A stretch of DNA of 43,708 nt, taken from contig JAXHUM010000056.1 of assembly GCA_034189325.1 (NCBI GenBank), positions 1 to 43,708 of the forward strand. The letters run 5' to 3'. The stretch is from JAXHUM01 sp034189325. Its GTDB lineage: Bacteria > Desulfobacterota > DSM-4660 > Desulfatiglandales > Desulfatiglandaceae. A model generated the notes under the pieces. That model worked only from the letters and a program-made list of their open reading frames with translations, ran no database searches and was not told the DNA's origin. This document shows positions 16,175 to 25,063 of this stretch, piece by piece. Position numbers and translations under genes: made by a program. Each line of letters begins with the position of its first letter. Within the stretch, counting starts at the first letter, position 1.

Positions 16175-17350
16175 CTAGTACAAGAACATCGGTTTTCCGC
16201 CCACATGCCGTACCTTGGGTCGGTACTCCTCAATATCGTAGAGTTCCCTCACATCCACCCGTTTTTCGCCTGTGGCGACAGTACTCAGGGGGATATCGGA
16301 GTATATGCCTCCACTCAACGAGACGAGCCTGCCGTAAACTCCTTTTAGGAAAAGGTCAATGGCCATGTTGGCGTAATTGACCGCTACCATGAGATCCAGA
16401 GAATCAGGAGAACCGCTCCTCATCAGATAGGAGAGCCTCTGGTTCAGGACATCTTCCCCTGTCAGCTTTTTGAGCAGGGTCCCGGTTTCTTCCCCGATGC
16501 CCCCCAAACGGCGATGGCCGTAAGCATCCAACTCCCCGGACATGGCCAAGTCTCCTCCCGTCATTCGGGCCCCTTCCGAAATAGTGATCATGGCATAGTT
16601 GTTGGGGTTTGCCCGCTTGTCTTTCGTGATCAGTTCAGCAAGCCTCCTTGGGTCAAAAGGAACCTCTGAAATAATGGCCCTGTCCACTCCGGCCAGATAG
16701 GCCGATATCAATGAGGTCTCACCACAGTAACGGCCGAACAGTTCAATGATCGCGATCCTTTCATGGGACCCGGCACAGGTCCTGAGGGCATGGATAAAGC
16801 CCACGCCTCGAGTAATGGCCGTGGAAAATCCTATGCAGTAGTCAGTGCCGAAGACGTCGTTGTCCATGGTCTTCGGGATGGCAATCACCGGGAACCCTTC
16901 TTTGTGGAGCCTTTCTCCAAAACTGAGTGTATCATCCCCTCCAATTGGAATAATCGCGTCAATGCCGAGGGTTTCCAGGTTCTTAATCACATGATCCGTC
17001 AGGTCTTTTGTTTCCTCGTCTTTACCAAAGGTCTTTTCCAAGAACTCAGGAACATCCTTCCTTCTTGCCGCGCTCGGGTTTGTCCTGGAGGTATGTAGGT
17101 ATGTGCCGCCGGCCCTGTCAATTGTCCTTACTTCGGCCGGTATCATCTCCTTGAGACATTTTTCCGAAGTCTCCGGATCATCGGGGTTGTATTCCAGTAT
17201 TCCGGCCCAACCGCGTTTGATCCCTATGGGTCTGACTCCCTCACTCACCGCCCGCATAACAAGAGTCTTGATGCAGGGATTGAGGCCGGGCACATCTCCG
17301 CCTCCCGTGAGTATGGCAACCGTCGGTTTCTTTTTCGGCATTTTTCGCAT
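16175..17350 (-). CDS. 6-phosphofructokinase, PPi-type active site
   Basis: This 391-residue PFK-A family enzyme interconverts fructose 6-phosphate and fructose 1,6-bisphosphate. Phosphate-donor residues decide its class. It has G-G-D-D-T (137-141) where ATP enzymes have G-G-D-G-S/T, and P-K-T-M-D-N-D (159-165) with a lysine where ATP enzymes have glycine. Both changes are established marks of pyrophosphate-dependent or mixed-clade enzymes, so reversible PPi use is likely but not proven. Catalytic D163 is present. AGGAG lies 9 bp before the ATG at 17350, which favours this start over the ATG three codons in. A strong promoter lies about 70 bp upstream. Confidence 0.92.
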   Translation of the reverse strand: MRKMPKKKPTVAILTGGGDVPGLNPCIKTLVMRAVSEGVRPIGIKRGWAGILEYNPDDPETSEKCLKEMIPAEVRTIDRAGGTYLHTSRTNPSAARRKDVPEFLEKTFGKDEETKDLTDHVIKNLETLGIDAIIPIGGDDTLSFGERLHKEGFPVIAIPKTMDNDVFGTDYCIGFSTAITRGVGFIHALRTCAGSHERIAIIELFGRYCGETSLISAYLAGVDRAIISEVPFDPRRLAELITKDKRANPNNYAMITISEGARMTGGDLAMSGELDAYGHRRLGGIGEETGTLLKKLTGEDVLNQRLSYLMRSGSPDSLDLMVAVNYANMAIDLFLKGVYGRLVSLSGGIYSDIPLSTVATGEKRVDVRELYDIEEYRPKVRHVGGKPMFLY

Positions 17351-17423
17351 TTTCTATTCTCCTCTGCCTATGTTGTGCAAAATAACAAAAGCTGAAATAC
17401 ACCGTCTGGACCGAGCATGGTGC

Positions 17424-17452
17424 AAATTAGAAGAACATATAGACCCTGTCAA
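17424..17452 (-). promoter_or_regulatory. Sigma-70 promoter for the phosphofructokinase gene
   Basis: On the minus strand TTGACA (17452-17447) is followed after exactly 17 bp by TAATTT (17429-17424). The consensus -35 and ideal spacing make this one of the clearest promoters in the window. The predicted leader is about 65 bases. Confidence 0.6.
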
Positions 17453-17519
17453 GATCATTTCCATTTGCCATGGTCCTTGCAATAAATGAATAAAACAGTG
17501 TATATGGCATTCAACAATG

Positions 17520-17641
17520 ACGGTTGCATAAAAAGTCCACTATCTGCGTTATGCTGCATCCTTCGTGACATCGGCATGGGGGAAAGACGCTTCATCCCTC
17601 ATGATTTTGCAGGCCTTGATCTTGAACATTTTACGCAACCG
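17520..17641. mobile_element. Short inverted-repeat element, copy 2
   Basis: The ends ACGGTTGCATAAAAAGTCC and, inverted, ACGGTTGCGTAAAATGTTC agree at 16 of 19 positions. The ~122-bp body aligns with the element at 10526-10648 in the same orientation. It lies between the divergent pfk and ABC-F genes and has no coding capacity. I could not find a convincing target duplication. Confidence 0.7.
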
Positions 17642-17692
17642 TGGACATGCTGACTTTGAAGGAACCATCAAGAATATTCCTAAGGAAAAAAT

Positions 17693-19675
17693 ATGAGTCT
17701 CGTATCAGCCTTTGATATCTCTCTTTCCTTTCCCGAAAACCGAATTTTCGACAAAGTGGGATTTCAGATAGAGAATGGTGATCGAATCGGTCTTGTCGGT
17801 CCCAACGGTGCCGGCAAGACCTGCCTCCTCAGGTTGCTGAAAGGGGACATGACCCCTGACAGCGGAGAGATCAGAAGGGCAAAGGGTACCCGGATCAGTT
17901 ACCTTCCCCAGGATATCGAAGAGGTCTACTCAGGCCCTCTTCTTAAAACCATTCTCGACTCTATTCCAGGACGAGAAAGTCTCAAAAATGAACTGAGTCG
18001 TGTTGAGTCGGCTCTGGCAACAGCAGTCGAGAAGCAAGAACAAACACGTCTGGCAAAGATTTTAGCAGATATTATCGAAAAGATACATCTCCTTGACCAG
18101 GAATTCCCCCGTCATGATGCCGAAAAGATCCTGGAGGGGCTCGGTTTTTCAGACTCTGATTTTGAAAACCCCGTTTCTACCCTGAGCGGCGGCTGGAAGA
18201 TGAGAGCAGCCCTTGCAGGTCACCTCTACAGAAGCCCTGAACTGCTGCTTTTGGACGAGCCGACAAACCATCTCGACATTCCCTCCATACGGTGGTTGGA
18301 GCAGTTTTTACAGGGTTTTCCCGGAGCTATTGTGGTCGTGTCCCATGATCGAGATTTTCTAAATCGACAAGCCAGGAAAATAATGAGTGTGGATCAGGAA
18401 AAGGTCAGGTCTTACAGTGGAAATTATGATTTTTACTTAAGGGCCCGGGAGGAAGAGATAAAGCATATCGAGACGGAGATCCGCAGTCAGGAACAGAAGA
18501 TCAAAGAGGCACAGAAGTTTATTGACCGGTTTCGGGCCAAGGCCTCCAAGGCCAGGCAGGCACAGAGCAAAATCAAGCTTATCAAGAAGATGGAGATTGT
18601 GGAGAGAGTCCAGCACCGGAAATCGATCCGATTTTCCTTTCCCCCTGTCGCAAGAAGTGGCAGGGAGGTCATTGACATTCAGGGATTGTCCAAGGGGTTT
18701 GGGGATAAGACCCTTTATGAGGGTATGGACCTGAACGTCCTGCGGGGTGAGAGAATAGCTATTATCGGACCGAACGGTTGCGGCAAGACCACTCTCCTCA
18801 AAATGATAGCAGGGGAGCTTTCGCCTGACAGGGGGGAAGTAGTATTGGGCCATGGTGTGGAGATGGCATATTTTGCTCAGCACCATTCAGAGATGCTGAA
18901 TCCCCAAAAGACCGTTATCGAGGAGGTATACAAGGCTGTTCCCGATCAAAGCGTTGGTTTTGTCAGGGGCGTGTGTGGGGCCTTTCTTTTTTCAGGTTCG
19001 GATGTTGATAAGAAGGTAGGGGTCCTTTCCGGGGGTGAAAAGGCCAGGGTGGTGCTCGCGAAACTCCTCGTCAAACCGGGGAACCTCATGGTGATGGATG
19101 AACCGACAAACCACCTTGATATTCTGTCTTCCGAGGCCCTCATAGAGGCCCTTGAACAGTATACGGGGACTCTCCTGTATGTCTCGCACAACCAGTCCTT
19201 TATTAACAGATTGGCCACCCAGATCTGGGACATCGTCGATAGAGAGATCGTCCCTTATCCGGGCAATCTGGATGAGTATTATGATCATCTTGAAAGGACG
19301 AAACAGGAAAGGGAAGACAATCAGAGATCTTCCGGCAACAGCGAGGGTGATGGAGAGGGGGCTCCTCGGAACAAGTGTAATCGAAAGACCCAAAAGAGGG
19401 AGAGAGCGGATCAAAGGAGGATCCTACGTGAAACAATAAAACCATTTTTGACGGAACTGGGGAAGGTGGAAGCAGAAATCGAGCTCCTGGAATTAAGGCA
19501 GAAAGAACTGGAAAAAACACTAGCAGATCCGGAGTTTTTCAAAGATGAAAAGAGAAGTGTGCCGCTTTTAAAAGAGTATCAAGATGTGAAAGCTCGAATG
19601 GATGCCCTGCTGGTGAGGTGGGAACAGGTTCATGAAAAGCTGGAATCGGTCAAGACACGCCTTAACGCGGTCTAA
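17693..19675 (+). CDS. ABC-F family ATPase (Uup/YheS-like)
   Basis: This 660-residue soluble protein has two ABC ATPase domains and no membrane segment. The first Walker A is G-P-N-G-A-G-K-T (36-43), the second G-P-N-G-C-G-K-T near residue 360. Both signature motifs (L-S-G-G-W-K-M and L-S-G-G-E-K-A) and both D-E-P-T-N-H-L-D Walker B stretches are intact. The inter-domain linker is a charged helix pair with F-I-D-R-F-R-A-K-A-S-K-A-R-Q. After residue 530 there is a charged tail and a coiled coil as in Uup. Such proteins act on ribosomes or, for Uup, on DNA transactions. Its exact role cannot be assigned. Confidence 0.92.
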   Translation: MSLVSAFDISLSFPENRIFDKVGFQIENGDRIGLVGPNGAGKTCLLRLLKGDMTPDSGEIRRAKGTRISYLPQDIEEVYSGPLLKTILDSIPGRESLKNELSRVESALATAVEKQEQTRLAKILADIIEKIHLLDQEFPRHDAEKILEGLGFSDSDFENPVSTLSGGWKMRAALAGHLYRSPELLLLDEPTNHLDIPSIRWLEQFLQGFPGAIVVVSHDRDFLNRQARKIMSVDQEKVRSYSGNYDFYLRAREEEIKHIETEIRSQEQKIKEAQKFIDRFRAKASKARQAQSKIKLIKKMEIVERVQHRKSIRFSFPPVARSGREVIDIQGLSKGFGDKTLYEGMDLNVLRGERIAIIGPNGCGKTTLLKMIAGELSPDRGEVVLGHGVEMAYFAQHHSEMLNPQKTVIEEVYKAVPDQSVGFVRGVCGAFLFSGSDVDKKVGVLSGGEKARVVLAKLLVKPGNLMVMDEPTNHLDILSSEALIEALEQYTGTLLYVSHNQSFINRLATQIWDIVDREIVPYPGNLDEYYDHLERTKQEREDNQRSSGNSEGDGEGAPRNKCNRKTQKRERADQRRILRETIKPFLTELGKVEAEIELLELRQKELEKTLADPEFFKDEKRSVPLLKEYQDVKARMDALLVRWEQVHEKLESVKTRLNAV

Positions 19676-19884
19676 GGACAAAGGATCGTATCTCAAAAAA
19701 GCATTGACATGAAAGCTGTGAGGGTCTCCATGGTCCCTGCACGCCCTTCCTACTGCCCCGGTCTGACAGGGTCCACAGGGGAGACCATGGGCCTGTTGAC
19801 TATTCCTTCGTCGTCAACTACTCTCATAGCAACGGATGTGAGGTTCGTTGATCGGCAAACAGGGTTAAAACAAGAGGAGGGGGG

Positions 19885-20820
19885 ATGTTAAGACGAAGAG
19901 TCATTTTTGTTTTGGCCCTGATAGGGGGGACGGTCCTGCTCTCCTGGAGGGCCCATCCGGTTTTTGGCGATCAGATCATTTTGGATGGCAGAGAGCAAAT
20001 GAATTATGCCGTCAGCCTGATGAAAGATGGAAATTATGCCCTCGCCATTGGAGAATTCGAAAGGTTCGTCCATTTTTTCCCTGAAGACCCCGACATTACC
20101 AAAGCCCGCTATCTGATGGGGTTTTGCCGATTCCGGAATCGTGAGTATGAGGCGGCGAGAAAGACCTTTTTCCAACTCATTGAGATCGGTCCTACTTCCC
20201 TTATCGCAGGCAAGGCCATTTTTTTGATAGGGGAATCCTATTATCAACAGCGGGTCTATCAAGAGGCCGAGAGATATTTCACGGAGGTCGTCGAAAGATA
20301 CTCTCACCTTGAATTAAAGAATGCCGCCCTCTTCAGGCTCGGATGGACCAAGATGAATCAAGATATGTGGCAGGAGGCAAGTCAGGCCTTTCAAAGGGTG
20401 GATCAGGAGAGCTCATATTATGAGAGGTCCCGGAAACTTGCCCAAAAAGGCTTGGCAGGAGAAACCTTGCCTCAAAAAAGTCCCGGTCTTGCCGGTTCTC
20501 TTGCAGCAATTGTCCCCGGATCAGGGCATGTCTATGTCTCGCGTTACAGAGACGGGATAATAGCGCTTCTCATAAACGGCCTCTTTATATGGGGGGCCAT
20601 AGAATCTTTTGATGAAGACCACGAGGCACTGGGAACCCTCTTGACTCTCGTTGAGATCGGATGGTACGGCGGAAATATTTACAGCGCTGTGAGTGCCGCA
20701 CATAAGCACAACAGGAATGTAAAGGATAAGTTTAGAAGAGGGCTGAAAGAGGATTTAAACTTCGACCTCCTCATTTCAAAAGAGGATCGCATCGGCCTCG
20801 CCCTGACTTATCGATTCTAA
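19885..20820 (+). CDS. Secreted/anchored TPR-repeat protein of unknown function
   Basis: This 311-residue protein has an N-terminal signal sequence (R-R-R, then a hydrophobic run, ending near F-G-D at about residue 28). It then has four to five tetratricopeptide-like repeats to about residue 190 (for example Y-A-L-A-I-G-E-F-E-R-F and Y-Q-E-A-E-R-Y-F-T-E-V-V). A small hydrophobic domain follows with G-S-G-H-V-Y-V-S-R-Y-R-D-G, resembling short membrane modules that follow TPRs in outer-membrane assembly proteins. I infer an envelope location and a protein-protein role. GAGGAGG precedes the ATG at 19885. It lies upstream of the Ppx/GppA and gua genes but is separated from them by 87 bp. Confidence 0.8.
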   Translation: MLRRRVIFVLALIGGTVLLSWRAHPVFGDQIILDGREQMNYAVSLMKDGNYALAIGEFERFVHFFPEDPDITKARYLMGFCRFRNREYEAARKTFFQLIEIGPTSLIAGKAIFLIGESYYQQRVYQEAERYFTEVVERYSHLELKNAALFRLGWTKMNQDMWQEASQAFQRVDQESSYYERSRKLAQKGLAGETLPQKSPGLAGSLAAIVPGSGHVYVSRYRDGIIALLINGLFIWGAIESFDEDHEALGTLLTLVEIGWYGGNIYSAVSAAHKHNRNVKDKFRRGLKEDLNFDLLISKEDRIGLALTYRF

Positions 20821-20907
20821 ATATCCTTCATCAAAATCGAAATCTTACCAAAAGCCCTGCTTTTGTGCCTTGCAAAACAGGCTCTCCTCTGTTAATTTCA
20901 TCCCAAA

Positions 20908-21864
20908 ATGACTGCGACAATGGCGTCCATAGATATTGGGAGTTATACGACAAGGCTCCTTGTGGCCGGTAGAGAGGGGCCATCCGGGCCGTCTCGGTCT
21001 CTCTTGAGAAAAAGAGTCTATACCCGTCTTTCAAAAGGTTTTGACTACTCAGGACGCAGGATCCTTCTACCCGAGGCTATTGAGCGCACACTGGAGGCAT
21101 TGAGTGATTTTTCCCGCGAAATTGAGAGGCTTGATGTCCCTACGGTATACGCGGTCGCCACGGGAGTGGTACGAGACGCGGTCAACAGGAAAGAATTTCT
21201 GGATCGGATCCTGGAGCATACCGGCCTGAGCGTCCGTTTGGTGAGTGGAGAAGAAGAGGCCCTCCTGACAGGGAAAGGAGCGCTCAGCGCTGTTCCTCCT
21301 GATAAAGGAGGGTCTCTTGTCTTTGACCTGGGAGGGGGAAGCACGGAATTCTTTTTTTCGGGCGGGTCAGATCCATACCTTGGCTCACTCCCTTTGGGGG
21401 CATCGGTTTTAACGGAAAGATTCTTCAAATCAGACCCACCGAGAGAAAAAGAGGTTGATTCGGTTTCTGAATATATAGATCGGTGCCTCGATTCGCTGAC
21501 CAGGACCCGCGATGAGGCTCGGAACATCTCGGGTCGTATTATCGGGACCGGCGGCACAATAACGACCCTTTCCGCCATGCTCCTTGAAATTCCTTTGACG
21601 GAATTGACATATGACAGCATAAACGGATGCATACTCAGTAGAAGAGATCTGCAGACCCTGTTTAGCCACATACGACATCAGGATTTAAACGAGAGACTCA
21701 ATCTCCCCGGATTGGACAGCCAGAGGGCTCAGGTGATTTTGGCCGGCTCCCTTGTTGTTATGAAGATATTGGATTTCTTCGGGTGTGCTAACCTGACAGC
21801 GAGTATGGCCGACCTCCTTGAGGGTTTGATGATCGATCATTTTGAAGGAGAAAAGAATGAGTGA
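20908..21864 (+). CDS. Ppx/GppA-type exopolyphosphatase/pppGpp phosphatase
   Basis: This 318-residue protein has the ASKHA (actin-like ATPase) fold. Phosphate-1 motif S-I-D-I-G-S-Y-T-T-R is at the N-terminus, phosphate-2 V-F-D-L-G-G-G-S-T-E near residue 138, and G-T-G-G-T-I-T-T near 213. It lacks the C-terminal HD-like domain of long Ppx, which fits the short GppA-like group acting on polyphosphate or pppGpp. Its stop overlaps guaB by 8 bp, so it is probably coupled to GMP synthesis genes. No strong ribosome-binding site is visible; an ATG at 20920 is an alternative start. Confidence 0.88.
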   Translation: MTATMASIDIGSYTTRLLVAGREGPSGPSRSLLRKRVYTRLSKGFDYSGRRILLPEAIERTLEALSDFSREIERLDVPTVYAVATGVVRDAVNRKEFLDRILEHTGLSVRLVSGEEEALLTGKGALSAVPPDKGGSLVFDLGGGSTEFFFSGGSDPYLGSLPLGASVLTERFFKSDPPREKEVDSVSEYIDRCLDSLTRTRDEARNISGRIIGTGGTITTLSAMLLEIPLTELTYDSINGCILSRRDLQTLFSHIRHQDLNERLNLPGLDSQRAQVILAGSLVVMKILDFFGCANLTASMADLLEGLMIDHFEGEKNE

Positions 21865-23320
21865 AAAAGAGATTCAATTCGGTTACACATTTGATGATCT
21901 GGTCTTGGTCCCTGCCTATTCACAGGTCCTGCCGAATGATGTTGATGTCAAGACGAGGCTCTCACGTAACATCGACTTGAATATACCGATTGTGAGCGCT
22001 GCAATGGATACGGTAACCGAATCGGAGACCGCCATCAGCCTGGCCCGGCAAGGGGGCCTGGGGTTTGTACATAAAAACATGAGTATAGAGAAACAGACCC
22101 TGGAGGTGGAAAAAGTCAAGAAATCGGAAAGCGGTATGATTGTTGATCCCATCACCATAGAGCCGGACAGAAATATCAATGATGTCCTTGATATTATGAA
22201 GAAATATAGGATCTCCGGTGTCCCGGTGGTCAAGGGAGAGAATTTGGTCGGTATCATTACCAACAGGGACTTGAGGTTTGAAACCAACCTGGATCAGAAA
22301 GTGGAGGCGGTGATGACCAAAGAAAACCTCGCCACTGCCAAGGTTGGAATCACCCTGGAGGAATCAAAGGCCATACTCCACGAGAGACGTATAGAGAAGC
22401 TCCTGGTGGTGGATGAGAAGGGGAAACTGCAGGGCCTGATTACGATCAAAGATATAGAGAAGATAAAAAAATACCCCGATTCGTGTAAGGATGACCTGGG
22501 CCGTCTGAGGGTTGGTGCTGCCGTCGGTATAGGAGAGGACATGGTGGAGCGGATCGAAGGCCTTGTGACCTCCTCGGTCGACGTTGTAGTGGTGGACACG
22601 GCGCACGGTCACTCAGAGGCGGTTATTCAGGCGATCCGGGAGATAAAGAGACAGTATCCAGGTCTTGAACTGATCGCGGGAAACGTCGCTACTGCCCAAG
22701 GCACCGCAGCCCTTATCGACGCCGGTGTGGACGGGGTAAAGGTGGGCGTCGGTCCCGGCTCTATCTGTACCACACGCGTTGTTGCGGGGATCGGTGTGCC
22801 CCAGATGACGGCGATTATGGACTGCGCGCCCATAGCAAAAGAGAACGGTGTCCCCATCATTGCCGACGGAGGCATCAAGTATTCAGGAGATATTACAAAG
22901 GCCCTGGCCGGAGGAGCTGATTCCACAATGATCGGGGGACTCTTCGCAGGGACGGAAGAGAGCCCTGGAGAGACCATCCTTTTTCAGGGACGGACTTATA
23001 AGGTATACAGGGGAATGGGTTCGCTCGAGGCCATGAAAGAGGGAAGCCGAGATCGCTATTTCCAGGAAGAGATCCTTATGGAAAAAAAGCTGGTTCCCGA
23101 GGGAATCGTGGGCAGGGTCCCGTATCGTGGCCCTCTGGCGGATACCGTTTACCAGCTTGTAGGGGGACTCAAGGCGGGTATGGGTTATCTCGGGTGCCGG
23201 GATATCAAGGCGCTTCAGACAGAACCACGGTTCATGCAGGTGACGGCGGCAGGCCTCAAGGAAAGCCACGTCCATGATGTTATTATAATCAAGGAAGCGC
23301 CCAATTACCGTTTGGAGTGA
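21857..23320 (+). CDS. guaB: IMP dehydrogenase
   Basis: This enzyme oxidises IMP to XMP with NAD+, the committed step to GMP. The catalytic loop G-S-I-C-T-T-R has the nucleophile C304. A pair of CBS domains occupies about residues 95-205, and the mobile flap region is near R-Y-F-Q-E-E. I chose ATG 21857 because AAGGAG (21845-21850) lies 6 bp before it; a TTG at 21842 would start inside the ribosome-binding site. It overlaps the ppx-like gene by 8 bp and is followed by guaA after 11 bp, making a guaBA operon. Confidence 0.97.
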   Translation: MSEKEIQFGYTFDDLVLVPAYSQVLPNDVDVKTRLSRNIDLNIPIVSAAMDTVTESETAISLARQGGLGFVHKNMSIEKQTLEVEKVKKSESGMIVDPITIEPDRNINDVLDIMKKYRISGVPVVKGENLVGIITNRDLRFETNLDQKVEAVMTKENLATAKVGITLEESKAILHERRIEKLLVVDEKGKLQGLITIKDIEKIKKYPDSCKDDLGRLRVGAAVGIGEDMVERIEGLVTSSVDVVVVDTAHGHSEAVIQAIREIKRQYPGLELIAGNVATAQGTAALIDAGVDGVKVGVGPGSICTTRVVAGIGVPQMTAIMDCAPIAKENGVPIIADGGIKYSGDITKALAGGADSTMIGGLFAGTEESPGETILFQGRTYKVYRGMGSLEAMKEGSRDRYFQEEILMEKKLVPEGIVGRVPYRGPLADTVYQLVGGLKAGMGYLGCRDIKALQTEPRFMQVTAAGLKESHVHDVIIIKEAPNYRLE

Positions 23321-23331
23321 GATCATTGCCC

Positions 23332-24885
23332 ATGACTGAAAACCTGGATCAAAAAGTAATCATCTTGGACTTCGGATCCCAGTACTCGCAGCTGATTGCG
23401 AGGAGAGTCCGCGAGGCACAGGTATACTGCGAGATACATCCTTTTAACCTGGACTTTGAAAAACTGCAGGCCTTTGCCCCTAAGGGACTCATCCTGTCGG
23501 GAGGGCCTTCCAGCATATACGACACCGACGCACCCATGGCTGACAAACGGATTCTCGAAATGGATGTGCCCATATTGGGAATATGCTATGGCATGCAATT
23601 TCTTACCCACATATTGGGTGGCAAAGTGGACAGGGCATCACATCGCGAATATGGAAGCGCCACGATTCGTGTAGTGGATGACGATGATCTGTTTCATGGC
23701 CTCGGCACGTCCAAAGAAGAAACCGTGTGGATGAGTCACGGAGACAGGATCGAAAAGATACCCGATGGGTTTTCCATTCTCGCTAACAGCCGCAACAGTC
23801 CGGTCGCGGCGATGGTCGATACCACCAGGAGACTTTTTGGGGTTCAGTTTCATCCGGAGGTGGCCCATACACCTCGAGGAAACGAAATTTTAAAGAACTT
23901 TCTTTTCAGAATATGCAAGTGTCAACCCTCCTGGACCATGACCTCTTTCATCACCAGGACGATCCGTGATCTCAAAGAGAGGATCGGGAACAGTCGGGTC
24001 ATATGCGGTCTTTCCGGGGGGGTTGATTCTTCCGTCACGGCTGTCCTGCTGCATGAGGCCATAGACAGCCAGCTTTCCTGTATCCTGGTGGATAACGGTC
24101 TGATGAGGACGGGGGAGACCGAGGAAGTGATGTCGCTTTTCAAAGGGAACTATGGAATGGATATCCATCTCGTGGATGCTTCCGACCATTTTCTGAGCTG
24201 CCTTCAAGGAGTGACGGATCCGGAGGAGAAAAGGAAGATCATCGGGAGGGAGTTTATAAGGGCTTTTGAAAAAAAGGCCGCGGAACTGGGGAAAGTGGAA
24301 TACCTGGCCCAGGGGACCCTCTACCCGGATGTCATTGAAAGCGTCTCATTTAAAGGTCCGTCAGCCACGATAAAGAGTCATCACAATGTGGGGGGCCTCC
24401 CGGAAGTCATGAAACTCAAGCTTGTTGAACCGCTCCGCGAATTATTCAAAGACGAGGGCCGGCAGGTAGGTATTGAACTGGGCCTGCCCAGGGAACTTGT
24501 CATGCGGCAGCCTTTTCCAGGCCCCGGCCTTGCCGTGAGAATCCTCGGCGCGATCACCCCTAAAAGGCTTGAACTGCTCAGGTCTGCCGATGTCATTGTC
24601 CTGGAGGAGATCAGGAAGGCCGGTTTGTATGAAAGGGTATGGCAGTCGTTTGCAGTGCTCCTCCCTATAAAGACTGTCGGAGTCATGGGGGATGAGCGGA
24701 CCTATGAGAATGTCATCGCTGTCAGGATCGTTGACAGCCTCGATGCCATGACGGCGGATTGGTCCAGGGTCCCTTATGAGGTCCTTGAGAGGATATCCAA
24801 CAGGATCATAAATAGTGTGAAGGGCGTCAACCGGGTCGTGTATGATATATCATCCAAGCCCCCAAGTACCATTGAGTGGGAATAG
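23332..24885 (+). CDS. guaA: GMP synthase (glutamine-hydrolysing)
   Basis: This enzyme converts XMP to GMP using glutamine and ATP. The N-terminal class I amidotransferase has C85 in G-I-C-Y-G-M-Q and the H-P-E pair in Q-F-H-P-E-V-A-H. The ATP-pyrophosphatase loop G-L-S-G-G-V-D-S-S is near residue 228. The C-terminal dimerisation domain ends with the conserved K-P-P-S-T-I-E-W-E. I chose ATG 23332 (M-T-E-N-L) since the family begins there; a GTG at 23317 lies inside the end of guaB. Confidence 0.97.
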   Translation: MTENLDQKVIILDFGSQYSQLIARRVREAQVYCEIHPFNLDFEKLQAFAPKGLILSGGPSSIYDTDAPMADKRILEMDVPILGICYGMQFLTHILGGKVDRASHREYGSATIRVVDDDDLFHGLGTSKEETVWMSHGDRIEKIPDGFSILANSRNSPVAAMVDTTRRLFGVQFHPEVAHTPRGNEILKNFLFRICKCQPSWTMTSFITRTIRDLKERIGNSRVICGLSGGVDSSVTAVLLHEAIDSQLSCILVDNGLMRTGETEEVMSLFKGNYGMDIHLVDASDHFLSCLQGVTDPEEKRKIIGREFIRAFEKKAAELGKVEYLAQGTLYPDVIESVSFKGPSATIKSHHNVGGLPEVMKLKLVEPLRELFKDEGRQVGIELGLPRELVMRQPFPGPGLAVRILGAITPKRLELLRSADVIVLEEIRKAGLYERVWQSFAVLLPIKTVGVMGDERTYENVIAVRIVDSLDAMTADWSRVPYEVLERISNRIINSVKGVNRVVYDISSKPPSTIEWE

Positions 24886-25063
24886 CCTTCGAGTCTTGCC
24901 TTCGCGTATTGAAAAGCTTGCAGATGCTCAGAAAATTCAAGAAGACAGGAAAACATCCATCGCCCGGAAACAACAGGATATCCTTCAGCTTTTGAGAATT
25001 TACAAAGGATTTGAGTGATCTTTTCGCTTTGGAACGTGGAACCTTTGGCATGGGAGTTTGTCA

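Noticed and set aside
19709..19891. 60-residue frame between the ABC-F and TPR genes
   Set aside because: It has no similarity I recognise and no ribosome-binding site, and its end overlaps the TPR start. An 8-bp CCATGG-containing inverted repeat here was too weak to call a terminator.
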